DNA of 6,154 bases, taken from positions 1 to 6,154 of the forward strand of contig SKSP01000122.1 in the NCBI GenBank assembly GCA_007122945.1, given 5' to 3'. Position numbers and translations under genes: made by a program. The notes beneath the pieces are model-generated. The model was not told the DNA's origin and made no database searches. It saw only the letters and a list, made by a program, of their open reading frames with translations. Shown in pieces: positions 1-5,340 of the stretch (the first letter of the stretch is position 1; each line of letters starts with the position of its first letter). This stretch comes from Ilumatobacteraceae bacterium (GTDB lineage: Bacteria > Actinomycetota > Acidimicrobiia > Acidimicrobiales > Ilumatobacteraceae).

Positions 1-268
1 CCGGGCCGCTGCCGATGTCGTCGGTGCTGTCCTGGCCGAGCCGGCCGCTGCCGCCGTCGCCCCAGCACTTGAGATCGCCGTTCTCCAGGATGGCGCAGCT
101 GTGCGCCTCCCCGACGGCGATCGCGGCGAGGCCACCCCGCAGGGTGCCCGGGTCGGCACCCGACGACCCGGCACCGACAGGTGTGGCCGTGACGGCGACC
201 GCCAACCCGGCCAGCAGCGCCAGCGCCGTCGACAGCCTCGTCACGAGTCGGCGATCGGATCGTTGCAT
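1..268 (-). CDS. Secreted RCC1-repeat protein, N-terminal 89 codons (3' end outside window)
   Basis: Read from the ATG at 268-266, the translation opens with a basic stretch (MQRSDRRLVTR) and a hydrophobic core (LALLAGLAVAV), ending in PVGA at about residue 33. This is a standard Sec signal peptide with a plausible signal peptidase I site after VGA. The mature part begins the repeat AIAVGEAHSCAILENGDLKC followed by WGDGG and RLGQDST, the signature of bacterial RCC1 repeats (VxxGxxHsCAl-x-dGxlxCWG-x-N-x-xGqLG) that build beta-propellers. Two cysteines in one blade (HSCA and LKCW) fit extracellular disulfides. A strong ribosome binding site, GAGGAGGGA, lies just before the start and fixes it. 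The gene is on its own transcript, with a candidate regulated promoter at 311-353. Family and export are well supported; ligand and role are unknown. The rest of the propeller lies beyond the left edge. Confidence 0.85.
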   Translation of the reverse strand, partial: MQRSDRRLVTRLSTALALLAGLAVAVTATPVGAGSSGADPGTLRGGLAAIAVGEAHSCAILENGDLKCWGDGGSGRLGQDSTDDIGSGP

Positions 269-310
269 CGGTCCCTCCTCGGGTCTCGAACGACAGTGGA
301 TCGACGCTCG

Positions 311-353
311 ATCGTACGGAGTGATCTGTGAGTGATCTGTGAGTGACCTGTCA
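311..353 (-). promoter_or_regulatory. Candidate promoter of the RCC1-repeat gene with three 11-bp direct repeats
   Basis: On the minus strand a TANNNT-type -10 box, TACGAT (316-311), lies 43-48 bases before the start codon. No good -35 hexamer stands 16-18 bases upstream. That space is taken by tandem 11-bp repeats (plus-strand AGTGATCTGTG at 320-330 and 331-341, AGTGACCTGTC at 342-352). Read on the minus strand this gives TCACAG boxes repeating every 11 bp (CTGTGA at 326-331 and 337-342, CTGTCA at 348-353 on the plus strand). The geometry is that of OmpR/PhoB-family response regulator sites, which bind head-to-tail with 11-bp period and often replace a weak -35. The spacing resembles the TCACAGC-N4-TCACAGC site described for mycobacterial PhoP. 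The repeats are seen directly; the regulator is inferred. Confidence 0.5.
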
Positions 354-380
354 GCGACCGCCGCCGGCCGGACCGGTCAG

Positions 381-401
381 CGACCCCCGGAGCAGGGGTC
401 G
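381..401 (-). terminator. Hairpin after the selenoprotein gene, possible terminator
   Basis: CGACCCC (381-387) pairs perfectly with GGGGTCG (395-401) around a 7-base loop, starting 4 bases after the stop codon of the minus-strand gene ending at 406. No U-tract follows, which is common for stem-type terminators in high-GC actinobacteria. It would separate the dehalogenase-selenoprotein transcript from the RCC1-repeat gene. Confidence is limited by the missing U-tract. Confidence 0.45.
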
Positions 402-405
402 TGAG

Positions 406-1566
406 TCACTCGCCGGGCTGACCGACGGGCACCAGCACGGACCAGACCCGGCGGGGGTGCTCCGCGGCACGCAGGGCGTCACGAGCGCCCACGAGCACGC
501 GGCCGACCTCGGTCCGACGGTAGAGCCACGACTCGGCCTGTCGGGCCGCGGGGACGTGGTCGACGAGGGCCAGGGCGGCCTCCTCGTAGTACGCCCGGAC
601 GTCGAGCCCGCCGAGGGGCACCTCCTCGGGGGCCAGCCCGGCCTCCTCGGGCGGGGCACCATCGGCGATGCGGGTGAACGCAACGACCAGCTCGGGGATC
701 CGCTCGGGGCCGCCGAGCCGCGCGACGCCGGTGCGTCCCGCAGCAGCCCGCTGGCGTTCGTACGCGGCCCGCAACCCCGCCGCCTCGTCGACCGCCGGGT
801 GCGACGACGGGTCCGAGCGGGGCGGGAGCGTGCACGCCAGCGGGCCGTCGGACTCGTCGACGATCGACTCCGGGAAGTCGACGAGCACGGGCACGTCGGC
901 GCGCGGCAGCAGCGCGAACGCGGCGTCGAGCACCCGGTGCTGGAAGTCGGGGTCGCTCGGTCGGCCGAGCGGTCGGCCGAGCGGGAAGTCCACGTGCAGC
1001 AGGCGCGGCGCACGACCGTCCTCCGCCTGACCACGGACGAGGCTGATGCCGACGGTCGCCAGGCCGGCTCGCTCGAACACGTGGGCGAGCGCACTCACGG
1101 TGCGCGTGCACAGCGGTCAGACGGGCGTCAGCAGGACCACGTCGACGCCGTCGTCGAGGAGCAGCCTCGCCGCGGACGGCCCGGTGTCGAGGCGCAGCGT
1201 CGTCAGGGTGTGGTCGAGCTGGGCGCCCATGAAGGCCAGGTGACGGGGAGCGACCGAACCGATCCGGCCGTCGGCGGCGGCCTCGGCGAGTCGGTCGGCG
1301 GGATGGACGACGTTCAGGTCGGCGGCGACACCGGACCGGTCGAAGTTCGCCGAGGCGTGCGCCAGTGTGAGGTCGCGTGCCGGGCCGTCGAGCACGACGT
1401 AGCCCTGACCGTCGGCCCAGGCGCCGACCCCGTCGGGGCGCAGCCCGGCGGTGGTCACGATCGCGACACGCGCCTCGGCGAGCGGTGGCGCGACCGTCGC
1501 CGCCGGGTCGCCGTGGTCGAAGGTGTCGATGTGCTCGTACCGGTCGCGGATGCCCCGGTCGATCAC
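406..1566 (-). CDS. GrdB/PrdB-like selenoprotein (glycine/sarcosine/betaine/D-proline reductase selenoprotein B family), in-frame UGA = Sec150
   Basis: The frame runs from GTG at 1566 to TGA at 408-406 with one internal TGA at 1119-1117. Treated as selenocysteine this gives 386 residues. Family marks flank the TGA: RVAIVTTAGLRPDG (33-46), HASANFD (70-76), DLNVVHPADRL (83-93), DGRIGSVAPRHLAFMG (99-114), then VVLLTPV-U150-PLC153, followed by a region continuing through LVRG and a P-L-G-R-P-L-G-R-P-S-D-P segment. The family is known to carry U-x-x-C or C-x-x-C here, so a Sec150-Cys153 selenenylsulfide is the likely redox centre. Similarity runs through the TGA in one frame, which argues against two genes. 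A SECIS-like hairpin follows. This GTG is chosen over the GTG at 1599 because it overlaps the dehalogenase stop as GTGA and has GGAG 9 bases upstream. No signal peptide or membrane segment is visible, so it is probably cytosolic. The true substrate is unknown: the subunits of a clostridial-type reductase complex are not seen nearby, so glycine or proline reductase activity should not be assumed. A mutated Cys codon (TGC to TGA) is the main alternative. Confidence 0.82.
1081..1119 (-). promoter_or_regulatory. Candidate bacterial SECIS element following the in-frame UGA
   Basis: Directly after the UGA (1119-1117) the mRNA can fold GCGCAC (1105-1100) against GUGCGC (1094-1089), a perfect 6-bp stem closing a 5-base loop, CGUGA (1099-1095). 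The loop begins 18 bases after the UGA and has a G at its second position. This agrees with the general bacterial SECIS pattern: apical loop about 16-37 nt after UGA, G in the first two loop bases. A lower 3-bp stem, GUG (1111-1109) with CAC (1083-1081), may extend it across an internal loop. It lies inside the coding sequence, as expected for SelB-dependent insertion in bacteria. High GC makes chance hairpins common, so the hairpin supports the Sec reading only together with the protein motif. Confidence 0.6.
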
Positions 1567-2462
1567 CGGGCCGCTCCGGTGCGGGTCGCTTCGATCCACT
1601 CGGCCACGGCGCGTCCGATCTCGTCGGGGCTGTCCTCCTGCAGGAAGTGGTTCCCCGCGACGGTCACCTCGCGCTGGTTCGGCCAGGCCCGGCAGAACGC
1701 GAGCTGCGGTCCGGTCAGGATCGCGCCCGGGTCGGCCACCACGAGCAGCTTCGGGACCTCGCTCGTGGACAGCCAGTCGGCGTAGTCCGCGACGATCGCG
1801 TGGACGTCGGCGGGCTCACCGTCGAGCGGGATCTGGCGCGGCCAGGTCAGCGTCGGTCGGCGGCGCTCGCCGGGTTCGGTGAAGGGCCGGCGGTACTCGG
1901 CCATCTCGGCGTCGTCGAGGTCACGCAGGATCGACGCCGGCAGCACGGCCTCCACGAACAGGTTCTTGTCGAGGACCATCTCCTCGCCGGCCGGCGACCG
2001 GAAGCCCTGGAAGATGCCGCGGGCGTTCTCGGGCCAGTCGCTCCACGCCATCGACCGCACGATCGCTTCCATGTAGGCGATGCCGGCGACCGCATCGCGA
2101 TGCCGGTTCGACCAGTCGAAGCCGAGCGCGGAGCCCCAGTCGTGGACGACGAAGGTGACGTCGCGCTCGACACCGAGCTCGGCGAGCAGGCCGTCGAGGT
2201 AGTGGCGGTGCTCGACGAACGTGTACGAGTCCGGCCCGGGCTCGGGTAACGGTGCGGAGTCACCCATGCCGACCAGGTCGGGGGCGATGCAGCGCCCCAG
2301 GTGGGCGACGTGGGGCATCACGTTGCGCCACAGGTACGACGACGTCGGGTTGCCGTGCAGGAACACGATCGGCGCTCCCTCGCCCTCGTCGACGACCGCC
2401 ATGTCGATGCCGTCGACCATGACTCGGCGCTTCTCGTACGGGAACTCGGCGGAGACGGCCAT
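1563..2462 (-). CDS. Haloalkane dehalogenase, HLD-II (LinB/DhaA) type
   Basis: This 299-residue alpha/beta hydrolase should cleave carbon-halogen bonds of haloalkanes with water, giving alcohol, halide and a proton, in the cytoplasm. The full catalytic set is visible and sits at the same residue numbers as in LinB: nucleophile Asp108 in HDWGS, base His272 in GNHFLQED, acid Glu132 in YMEAIV after strand 6 (the HLD-II placement), and halide-stabilising Asn38 in HGNPTSSYLW and Trp109. The cap domain lies between about residues 135 and 215. Length matches the family (about 290-300). There is no signal peptide. No Shine-Dalgarno precedes the ATG; a -10 box 6 bases upstream suggests a leaderless transcript. 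Its TGA overlaps the GTG of the selenoprotein gene by GTGA, so the two are likely cotranslated. Class is highly confident; substrate (chlorinated, brominated or iodinated natural product) cannot be read from sequence. Confidence 0.93.
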   Translation of the reverse strand: MAVSAEFPYEKRRVMVDGIDMAVVDEGEGAPIVFLHGNPTSSYLWRNVMPHVAHLGRCIAPDLVGMGDSAPLPEPGPDSYTFVEHRHYLDGLLAELGVERDVTFVVHDWGSALGFDWSNRHRDAVAGIAYMEAIVRSMAWSDWPENARGIFQGFRSPAGEEMVLDKNLFVEAVLPASILRDLDDAEMAEYRRPFTEPGERRRPTLTWPRQIPLDGEPADVHAIVADYADWLSTSEVPKLLVVADPGAILTGPQLAFCRAWPNQREVTVAGNHFLQEDSPDEIGRAVAEWIEATRTGAAR

Positions 2463-2468
2463 GTGGGA

Positions 2469-2474
2469 ACGCTA
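2469..2474 (-). promoter_or_regulatory. -10 box of a probable leaderless promoter for the dehalogenase-selenoprotein unit
   Basis: TAGCGT (2474-2469 on the minus strand) matches TANNNT and is followed by six bases and then the ATG at 2462. Transcription would therefore begin at or next to the A of the start codon, which agrees with the absence of a Shine-Dalgarno sequence. No convincing -35 hexamer is seen. The MarR gene in this window has the same layout (TAGCAT, six bases, ATG). Confidence 0.5.
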
Positions 2475-2477
2475 GTC

Positions 2478-2494
2478 GGGTGCGTGCTGCACCC
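2478..2494 (-). terminator. Small hairpin between the rhodanese-regulator gene and the dehalogenase gene
   Basis: GGGTGC (2478-2483) pairs perfectly with GCACCC (2489-2494) around a 5-base loop. It lies after the regulator gene ending at 2554 and immediately before the -10 box of the dehalogenase gene. It has no U-tract. It may end transcription from the upstream gene or act as an operator in the dehalogenase promoter, since it occupies the spacer; the sequence does not decide between these. Confidence 0.3.
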
Positions 2495-2503
2495 GATGCC
2501 CGT

Positions 2504-2587
2504 GCTCGCGGTCATGTCGAGGTGGCGATCTCGACGGGGAGACCGGCTCGCGGTCATGTCGAGGCGGCGATCTCGACGGGGAGACCG
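2504..2587. repeat. 42-bp tandem duplication covering the 3' end of the ArsR-rhodanese gene
   Basis: Positions 2504-2545 and 2546-2587 are the same 42-bp unit with one difference (T2523 versus C2565). The right copy encodes the last residues of the regulator (GLPVEIAAST) and its stop codon at 2556-2554. The left copy is a downstream, untranslated duplicate that carries the same stop. Each unit contains an inverted repeat, GTCGAG with CTCGAC around 8 bases (2516-2535 in the left copy), so the duplication also doubles a weak hairpin in the 3' untranslated region. The near identity suggests a recent event. Confidence 0.9.
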
Positions 2588-3237
2588 GCTCGGTGCCATT
2601 CGGGGAAGCCGCCCTCGAGCCGTCGAGCCACCCGGCCCTCGGCGTGCAGGGCTCGGACGGCGTCGTCGGCGTGGGCGCAGTACGGGCCGCGACAGTAGGC
2701 GACGATCTCGGCGCCGTCGGGCACGTCGTCGAGGAGCGCAGCGAGGTGCCCGGGGAGGCCGTCGACGGGGACGGAACGGGCACCGGCGATGTGACCGGAC
2801 CGGTACTCCTGCGCGGGTCGGACGTCGATGATGACGACCTCGCCCGCGTCGATCCGGCGGACGAGCTCGTCGCGGCTCACCTGCTCGAGCTCGCCGCGGT
2901 TGCCGAGGTAGGCGGCCGCGAGGTCGTCGAGGTGTTCGTGGTGGGCGGCGGCGACGTCGCGCAGCGCCGCCCACAGTTCGCCCACGCGTTCCGACGCGAG
3001 CCGGTAGTGGACGCGGGTGCCCTCGCGACGGGTCGTCACGAGCCCGGCCACGGCGAGCGCGCGGAGGTGGAACGAGGTGTTGGCGACGCTCTGTCCGATC
3101 TCGGCCGCGAGCTCGTCGACGTGCCGTTCGCCCTGGTTGAGCACGTCGACCAGTTCGGCCCGACGGCCGCTCGCGAGCGCCTTGGCCACCTCGGCGAACC
3201 CGTCGAACAACGCGTCCTTCGCGGTGCGGTCTCCCAT
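2554..3237 (-). CDS. ArsR-family regulator fused to a C-terminal rhodanese domain
   Basis: The 227-residue protein has an ArsR-type winged helix-turn-helix (about 10-95; recognition helix around SVANTSFHLRALAVAGLV, 50-67; wing REGTRVHYRL, 71-80) and a rhodanese domain (about 118-222: VVIIDVRPAQEYRSGHI, active loop C182-R-G-P-Y-C187, then LEGGFPEWHRAGLPV). Rhodaneses carry a persulfide on the loop cysteine, so this fusion probably senses a sulfur-transfer state and releases DNA accordingly. The only two cysteines in the protein are 182 and 187, and the ArsR metal motif (C-V-C in helix 3) is absent, so arsenic or metal sensing through the usual site is unlikely. The ATG at 3237 is chosen because it starts the ArsR fold and has AAGGGA 9 bases upstream. 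The gene is divergent from the MFS transporter and probably represses both through twin operators. Its 3' end lies in a 42-bp tandem duplication. Confidence 0.9.
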   Translation of the reverse strand: MGDRTAKDALFDGFAEVAKALASGRRAELVDVLNQGERHVDELAAEIGQSVANTSFHLRALAVAGLVTTRREGTRVHYRLASERVGELWAALRDVAAAHHEHLDDLAAAYLGNRGELEQVSRDELVRRIDAGEVVIIDVRPAQEYRSGHIAGARSVPVDGLPGHLAALLDDVPDGAEIVAYCRGPYCAHADDAVRALHAEGRVARRLEGGFPEWHRAGLPVEIAAST

Positions 3238-3250
3238 CGATGATCGTCCC

Positions 3251-3313
3251 TTGTTCAAGTGTCTGCTTGACAACGTAGCAGGTCGTCGTGATATCCTCAA
3301 GCAACCACTTGAA
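3251..3313. promoter_or_regulatory. Divergent promoter region with two copies of a 17-bp ArsR-type operator
   Basis: Two inverted repeats of form TCAAG-N6-CTTGA occur. Site 1 is 3254-3270 (TTCAAGTGTCTGCTTGA) and site 2 is 3297-3313 (TCAAGCAACCACTTGAA). In opposite orientation they share 15 of 17 bases, and their centres are 43 bp apart, about four helical turns. Leftward promoter: TTGAGG (3300-3295), 17 bases, TACGTT (3277-3272). Rightward promoter: TTGACA (3267-3272), then a -10 near TGATAT (3289-3294) with a 16-base spacer. Site 1 covers the leftward start region and touches the rightward -35; site 2 overlaps the leftward -35 and covers the rightward start region. One regulator could thus silence both genes. 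The ArsR-rhodanese protein is the obvious candidate. Confidence 0.75.
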
Positions 3314-3334
3314 CATGCGGACGGGGCGAACGGG

Positions 3335-3379
3335 CAGAACGGACAGCCGCAGAACGGACAGCCGCAGAACGGACAGCCA
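3335..3379 (+). repeat. Three tandem 15-bp repeats in the leader of the MFS gene
   Basis: The unit CAGAACGGACAGCCG occurs at 3335-3349, 3350-3364 and 3365-3379 (the last base differs, A for G). It lies between the predicted transcription start near 3300 and the preferred transporter start at 3447. The unit length is a multiple of three, so it keeps reading frames open and creates false repetitive peptides on both strands. A role is not evident; slippage-driven variation in leader length is possible. Confidence 0.85.
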
Positions 3380-3450
3380 TGGTGACGATCCACGACGGCC
3401 CGGTCACCGACATGCGCGGCCACGGCGAACGAGCGATGACCGGCGCATGA
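3379..3450 (+). CDS. Possible 23-codon leader ORF overlapping the MFS start (ATGA)
   Basis: An ATG at 3379 opens MVTIHDGPVTDMRGHGERAM and continues three more residues to a TGA at 3448-3450, which overlaps the transporter ATG at 3447 as ATGA. The transporter has no good Shine-Dalgarno of its own, so coupling to a short upstream frame would explain its start. Against this, the small frame also lacks a clear ribosome binding site and its peptide resembles nothing I recognise. It may be a leader peptide or chance. Confidence 0.3.
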   Translation: MVTIHDGPVTDMRGHGERAMTGA

Positions 3451-4739
3451 GCAGCCCGACAGGATCGCGGCCGGAATCCGATCCCGCCGGCCCACCGGGC
3501 GCACACCGGCCGGTGCGGCTGGGGTTGATGCAGAACCTGCCGCAGTTCGCGCTGCTGGTCGGGGTCAACGCGTTGGTGGGCGGCATGGTCGGCCAGGAAC
3601 GCACGATCGTGCCGTTGCTCGCCGAGGACGTGTTCGGCCTCACGGCGTTCACCGGGATGTTGTCGTTCATCGTGGTGTTCGGCGTGTTCAAGGCGATCAC
3701 CAACCTGTTCGCCGGATCGTTGTCGGACCGCCACGGCCGCAAACCGGTGCTGCTCGCCGGCTGGGCCATCGGCATCCCGGTCCCGCTGCTGTTGATGTGG
3801 GCACCGACCTGGGAGTGGGTGCTGATCGCCAACGCCCTGCTCGGGATCAACCAGGGGCTCGCCTGGTCGACCACCGTGATCATGAAGATCGATCTCGTCG
3901 GCCCGCACCGGCGCGGGCTCGCGATGGGCTTCAACGAAGCCGCCGGCTACGGCGCCGTCGCCGTCGCCGCGTGGGCCACCGGATGGATCGCCGCCGATCA
4001 CGGGCTGCGCCCCGAACCGTTCTACCTCGGCCTCGCGTTCGCCGGCCTCGGGCTCGGCCTCACCGCCCTGTTCGTGCGCGAGACCGCCGACCACGTCGCC
4101 GTCGAGGTCGCCGGCCACCAGGAGGTCGACGGCCGCCCCGACGGCTACCTGACCTCCCGCCAGGTGTTCGCCTACACCACCTGGAGAGAACCCGCCCTGT
4201 CGTCCGCGTCGCAGGCCGGCCTCGTCAACAACCTCAACGAAGGCATGGCGTGGGGGCTGTTCCCGCTGTACTTCGCGGCCCGCGGGCTGTCGCTCGGCGA
4301 GATCGGGCTCCTCATCGCGATCGCCCCCGCCGTGTGGGGCGTCGGCCAACTGTTCACCGGCGGGTTGTCGGACCGATGGGGCCGCAAGTGGTTCATCGCC
4401 GGCGGCCAATGGCTCGAAGCCGTCGGCCTCGTCGTCATCGCCCTCGGCGACAGCGTCACCGTGTGGGCCGTCGGCAGCGCCATGTTCGGCGCCGGCACGG
4501 CGATGGCCTACCCCACGCTCATCGCCGCGATCGGCGACGTCGCGCACCCCCGTTGGCGCGGCGCCGCGGTCGGCGTCTACCGGCTCTGGCGCGACCTCGG
4601 CTTCGCCGTCGGTGCCATCACCGCCGGCATCCTCGCCGACCTCGCCGGCATCCGCACCGCCATCATCGTCATCGCCGCCGTCACCGCCGTCTCCGGCATC
4701 GACGTCGCCATCCGCATGTACGAGACCCGACGGCGCTGA
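3447..4739 (+). CDS. MFS transporter, probable 12-TM efflux protein
   Basis: The 430-residue protein has a hydrophilic N-tail of about 28 residues and then regularly spaced hydrophobic segments consistent with 12 transmembrane helices in two halves. Both halves carry MFS motif A in the loop after their second helix: GSLSDRHGRK (90-99) and GGLSDRWGRK (305-314). That double motif and the length are typical of proton-coupled drug/metabolite exporters. Upstream in-frame ATGs at 3288 and 3315 would add a charged, repeat-derived tail (RTDSR units) or start within the promoter, so the ATG at 3447 is preferred. It is divergent from the ArsR-rhodanese regulator and probably derepressed with it. This suggests export of a reactive sulfur, selenium or thiol-reactive compound; substrate is inference. 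It ends 112 bp before the convergent MarR gene. Confidence 0.87.
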   Translation: MSSPTGSRPESDPAGPPGAHRPVRLGLMQNLPQFALLVGVNALVGGMVGQERTIVPLLAEDVFGLTAFTGMLSFIVVFGVFKAITNLFAGSLSDRHGRKPVLLAGWAIGIPVPLLLMWAPTWEWVLIANALLGINQGLAWSTTVIMKIDLVGPHRRGLAMGFNEAAGYGAVAVAAWATGWIAADHGLRPEPFYLGLAFAGLGLGLTALFVRETADHVAVEVAGHQEVDGRPDGYLTSRQVFAYTTWREPALSSASQAGLVNNLNEGMAWGLFPLYFAARGLSLGEIGLLIAIAPAVWGVGQLFTGGLSDRWGRKWFIAGGQWLEAVGLVVIALGDSVTVWAVGSAMFGAGTAMAYPTLIAAIGDVAHPRWRGAAVGVYRLWRDLGFAVGAITAGILADLAGIRTAIIVIAAVTAVSGIDVAIRMYETRRR

Positions 4740-4779
4740 ACCCGGCAACGTGGTGGCACTCGCCCTCGATCTGCCTGCC

Positions 4780-4817
4780 GATCGGTGACGGCCCGCGATG
4801 CGGTCGCGTCGCCGATC
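4780..4817. terminator. Candidate bidirectional terminator between the convergent MFS and MarR genes
   Basis: GATCGGTGAC (4780-4789) pairs with GTCGCCGATC (4808-4817) over ten pairs including one T-G wobble (as read on the plus strand). An inner stem, CCGC (4793-4796) with GCGG (4800-4803), lies within the 18-base loop. It sits 40 bases past the MFS stop and 35 bases past the MarR stop. No U-tract is present on either side. Confidence 0.5.
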
Positions 4818-4851
4818 ACCCGCCGAGGAGCCCGATGCCGGTTTCGTGCGG

Positions 4852-5334
4852 TCATCCTCCAGCGTCGGGCGCCGCATCCATCTCGTCGAGTCCGGCGAGC
4901 ACGATGTCAGCGACCTCGCCGATGGTGTCGAGTTGGGCGGGGCCGATGCGGTCCACGAACAGGCGCCGGACCGCCTCGACGTGGCCCGGCGCTGCCGCGG
5001 CGATCTCGCGACGCCCGCGTTCGGTGACGACCACGTCGGCACCGCGCCGATCGGAGTCGCACGTCTCCTTGGTGACGAGCCCACGAGTGACCATGCGCCC
5101 GACGTGATGCGAGAGCCGGCTCTTCTCCCATCCCAACGCGTGGGCGAGCTCGAACATCCGCATCCGGCCGTCGGGTCGGTCGGTGAGCTCGACCAGCACC
5201 GTGAAATCCGGATACGACAGCCCCGAATCAGCGGCGAGTCGGCGAGCGAGCTCACCGTCGAGCCGCATCAGCATCGACTGCAACGAGCGCCACGCCCGCT
5301 GTTCCCGCTCGTCGAGCCATCGAACATCTTCCAT
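4852..5334 (-). CDS. MarR-family transcriptional regulator
   Basis: The 160-residue protein is of usual MarR length. It begins with the helix WLDEREQRAWRSLQSMLMRL (6-25), followed by the winged helix-turn-helix: SYPDFTVLVELTDRPDGRMR (40-59), recognition region LGWEKSRLSHHVGRMVTRGL (67-86) and wing DSDRRGADVVVTERG (93-107), where the conserved Asp-x-Arg of MarR wings is present. Helices after about 110 complete the dimer interface. The only cysteine is Cys92, at the base of the wing; a redox role is possible but unproven. It is divergent from the YceI gene, a pairing common in actinobacteria, and probably represses both through the operators at 5356-5394. No Shine-Dalgarno is visible; a -10 box 6 bases before the ATG suggests a leaderless transcript. 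Confidence 0.92.
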   Translation of the reverse strand: MEDVRWLDEREQRAWRSLQSMLMRLDGELARRLAADSGLSYPDFTVLVELTDRPDGRMRMFELAHALGWEKSRLSHHVGRMVTRGLVTKETCDSDRRGADVVVTERGRREIAAAAPGHVEAVRRLFVDRIGPAQLDTIGEVADIVLAGLDEMDAAPDAGG

Positions 5335-5340
5335 GGCGAG

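Noticed and set aside
959..982. Tandem 12-bp repeat within the selenoprotein gene
   Set aside because: It encodes P-L-G-R twice in a segment that looks conserved in the family and is explained by the protein sequence.
406..1566. Naming the selenoprotein grdB or prdB and assigning glycine or proline reductase activity
   Set aside because: No other subunits of those clostridial complexes are in the window, and the size and Sec position differ from GrdB (longer, with Sec near its C-terminus) and from the shorter PrdB.
343..1785. Long plus-strand open frame opposite the selenoprotein and dehalogenase genes
   Set aside because: It is an antisense shadow caused by GC bias: the composition is Arg/Gly/Val-rich, no recognisable domain is present, and it spans two well-supported minus-strand genes and their junction.
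2554..2556. Whether the UGA ending the ArsR-rhodanese gene could also be selenocysteine
   Set aside because: The downstream in-frame sequence is only the 42-bp duplication carrying a second UGA, no Cys/Sec motif surrounds it, and the rhodanese domain is complete before it.
3288..3446. Earlier in-frame starts for the MFS protein (ATG at 3288 or 3315)
   Set aside because: The first lies upstream of the predicted transcription start. The second adds a charged tail made of translated 15-bp repeats, with no ribosome binding site.
3238..3504. Minus-strand extension of the ArsR-rhodanese frame with a cysteine-rich G-C-P-F-C triplicate
   Set aside because: It runs through the promoters and operators of both divergent genes and is produced by the 15-bp DNA repeats. 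The ArsR fold starts at the ATG at 3237, which has its own ribosome binding site.
2554..4739. Assignment of the ArsR/MFS pair as an arsenic resistance system
   Set aside because: The metal-binding cysteine pair of ArsR is missing and no arsenate reductase or known arsenite pump is present; only the family name suggests arsenic.
3297..5255. Very long minus-strand frame opposite the MFS gene
   Set aside because: It is low-complexity (Asp/Gly/Ala-rich), crosses the MFS gene, the terminator region and most of the MarR gene in another frame, and has no family resemblance.
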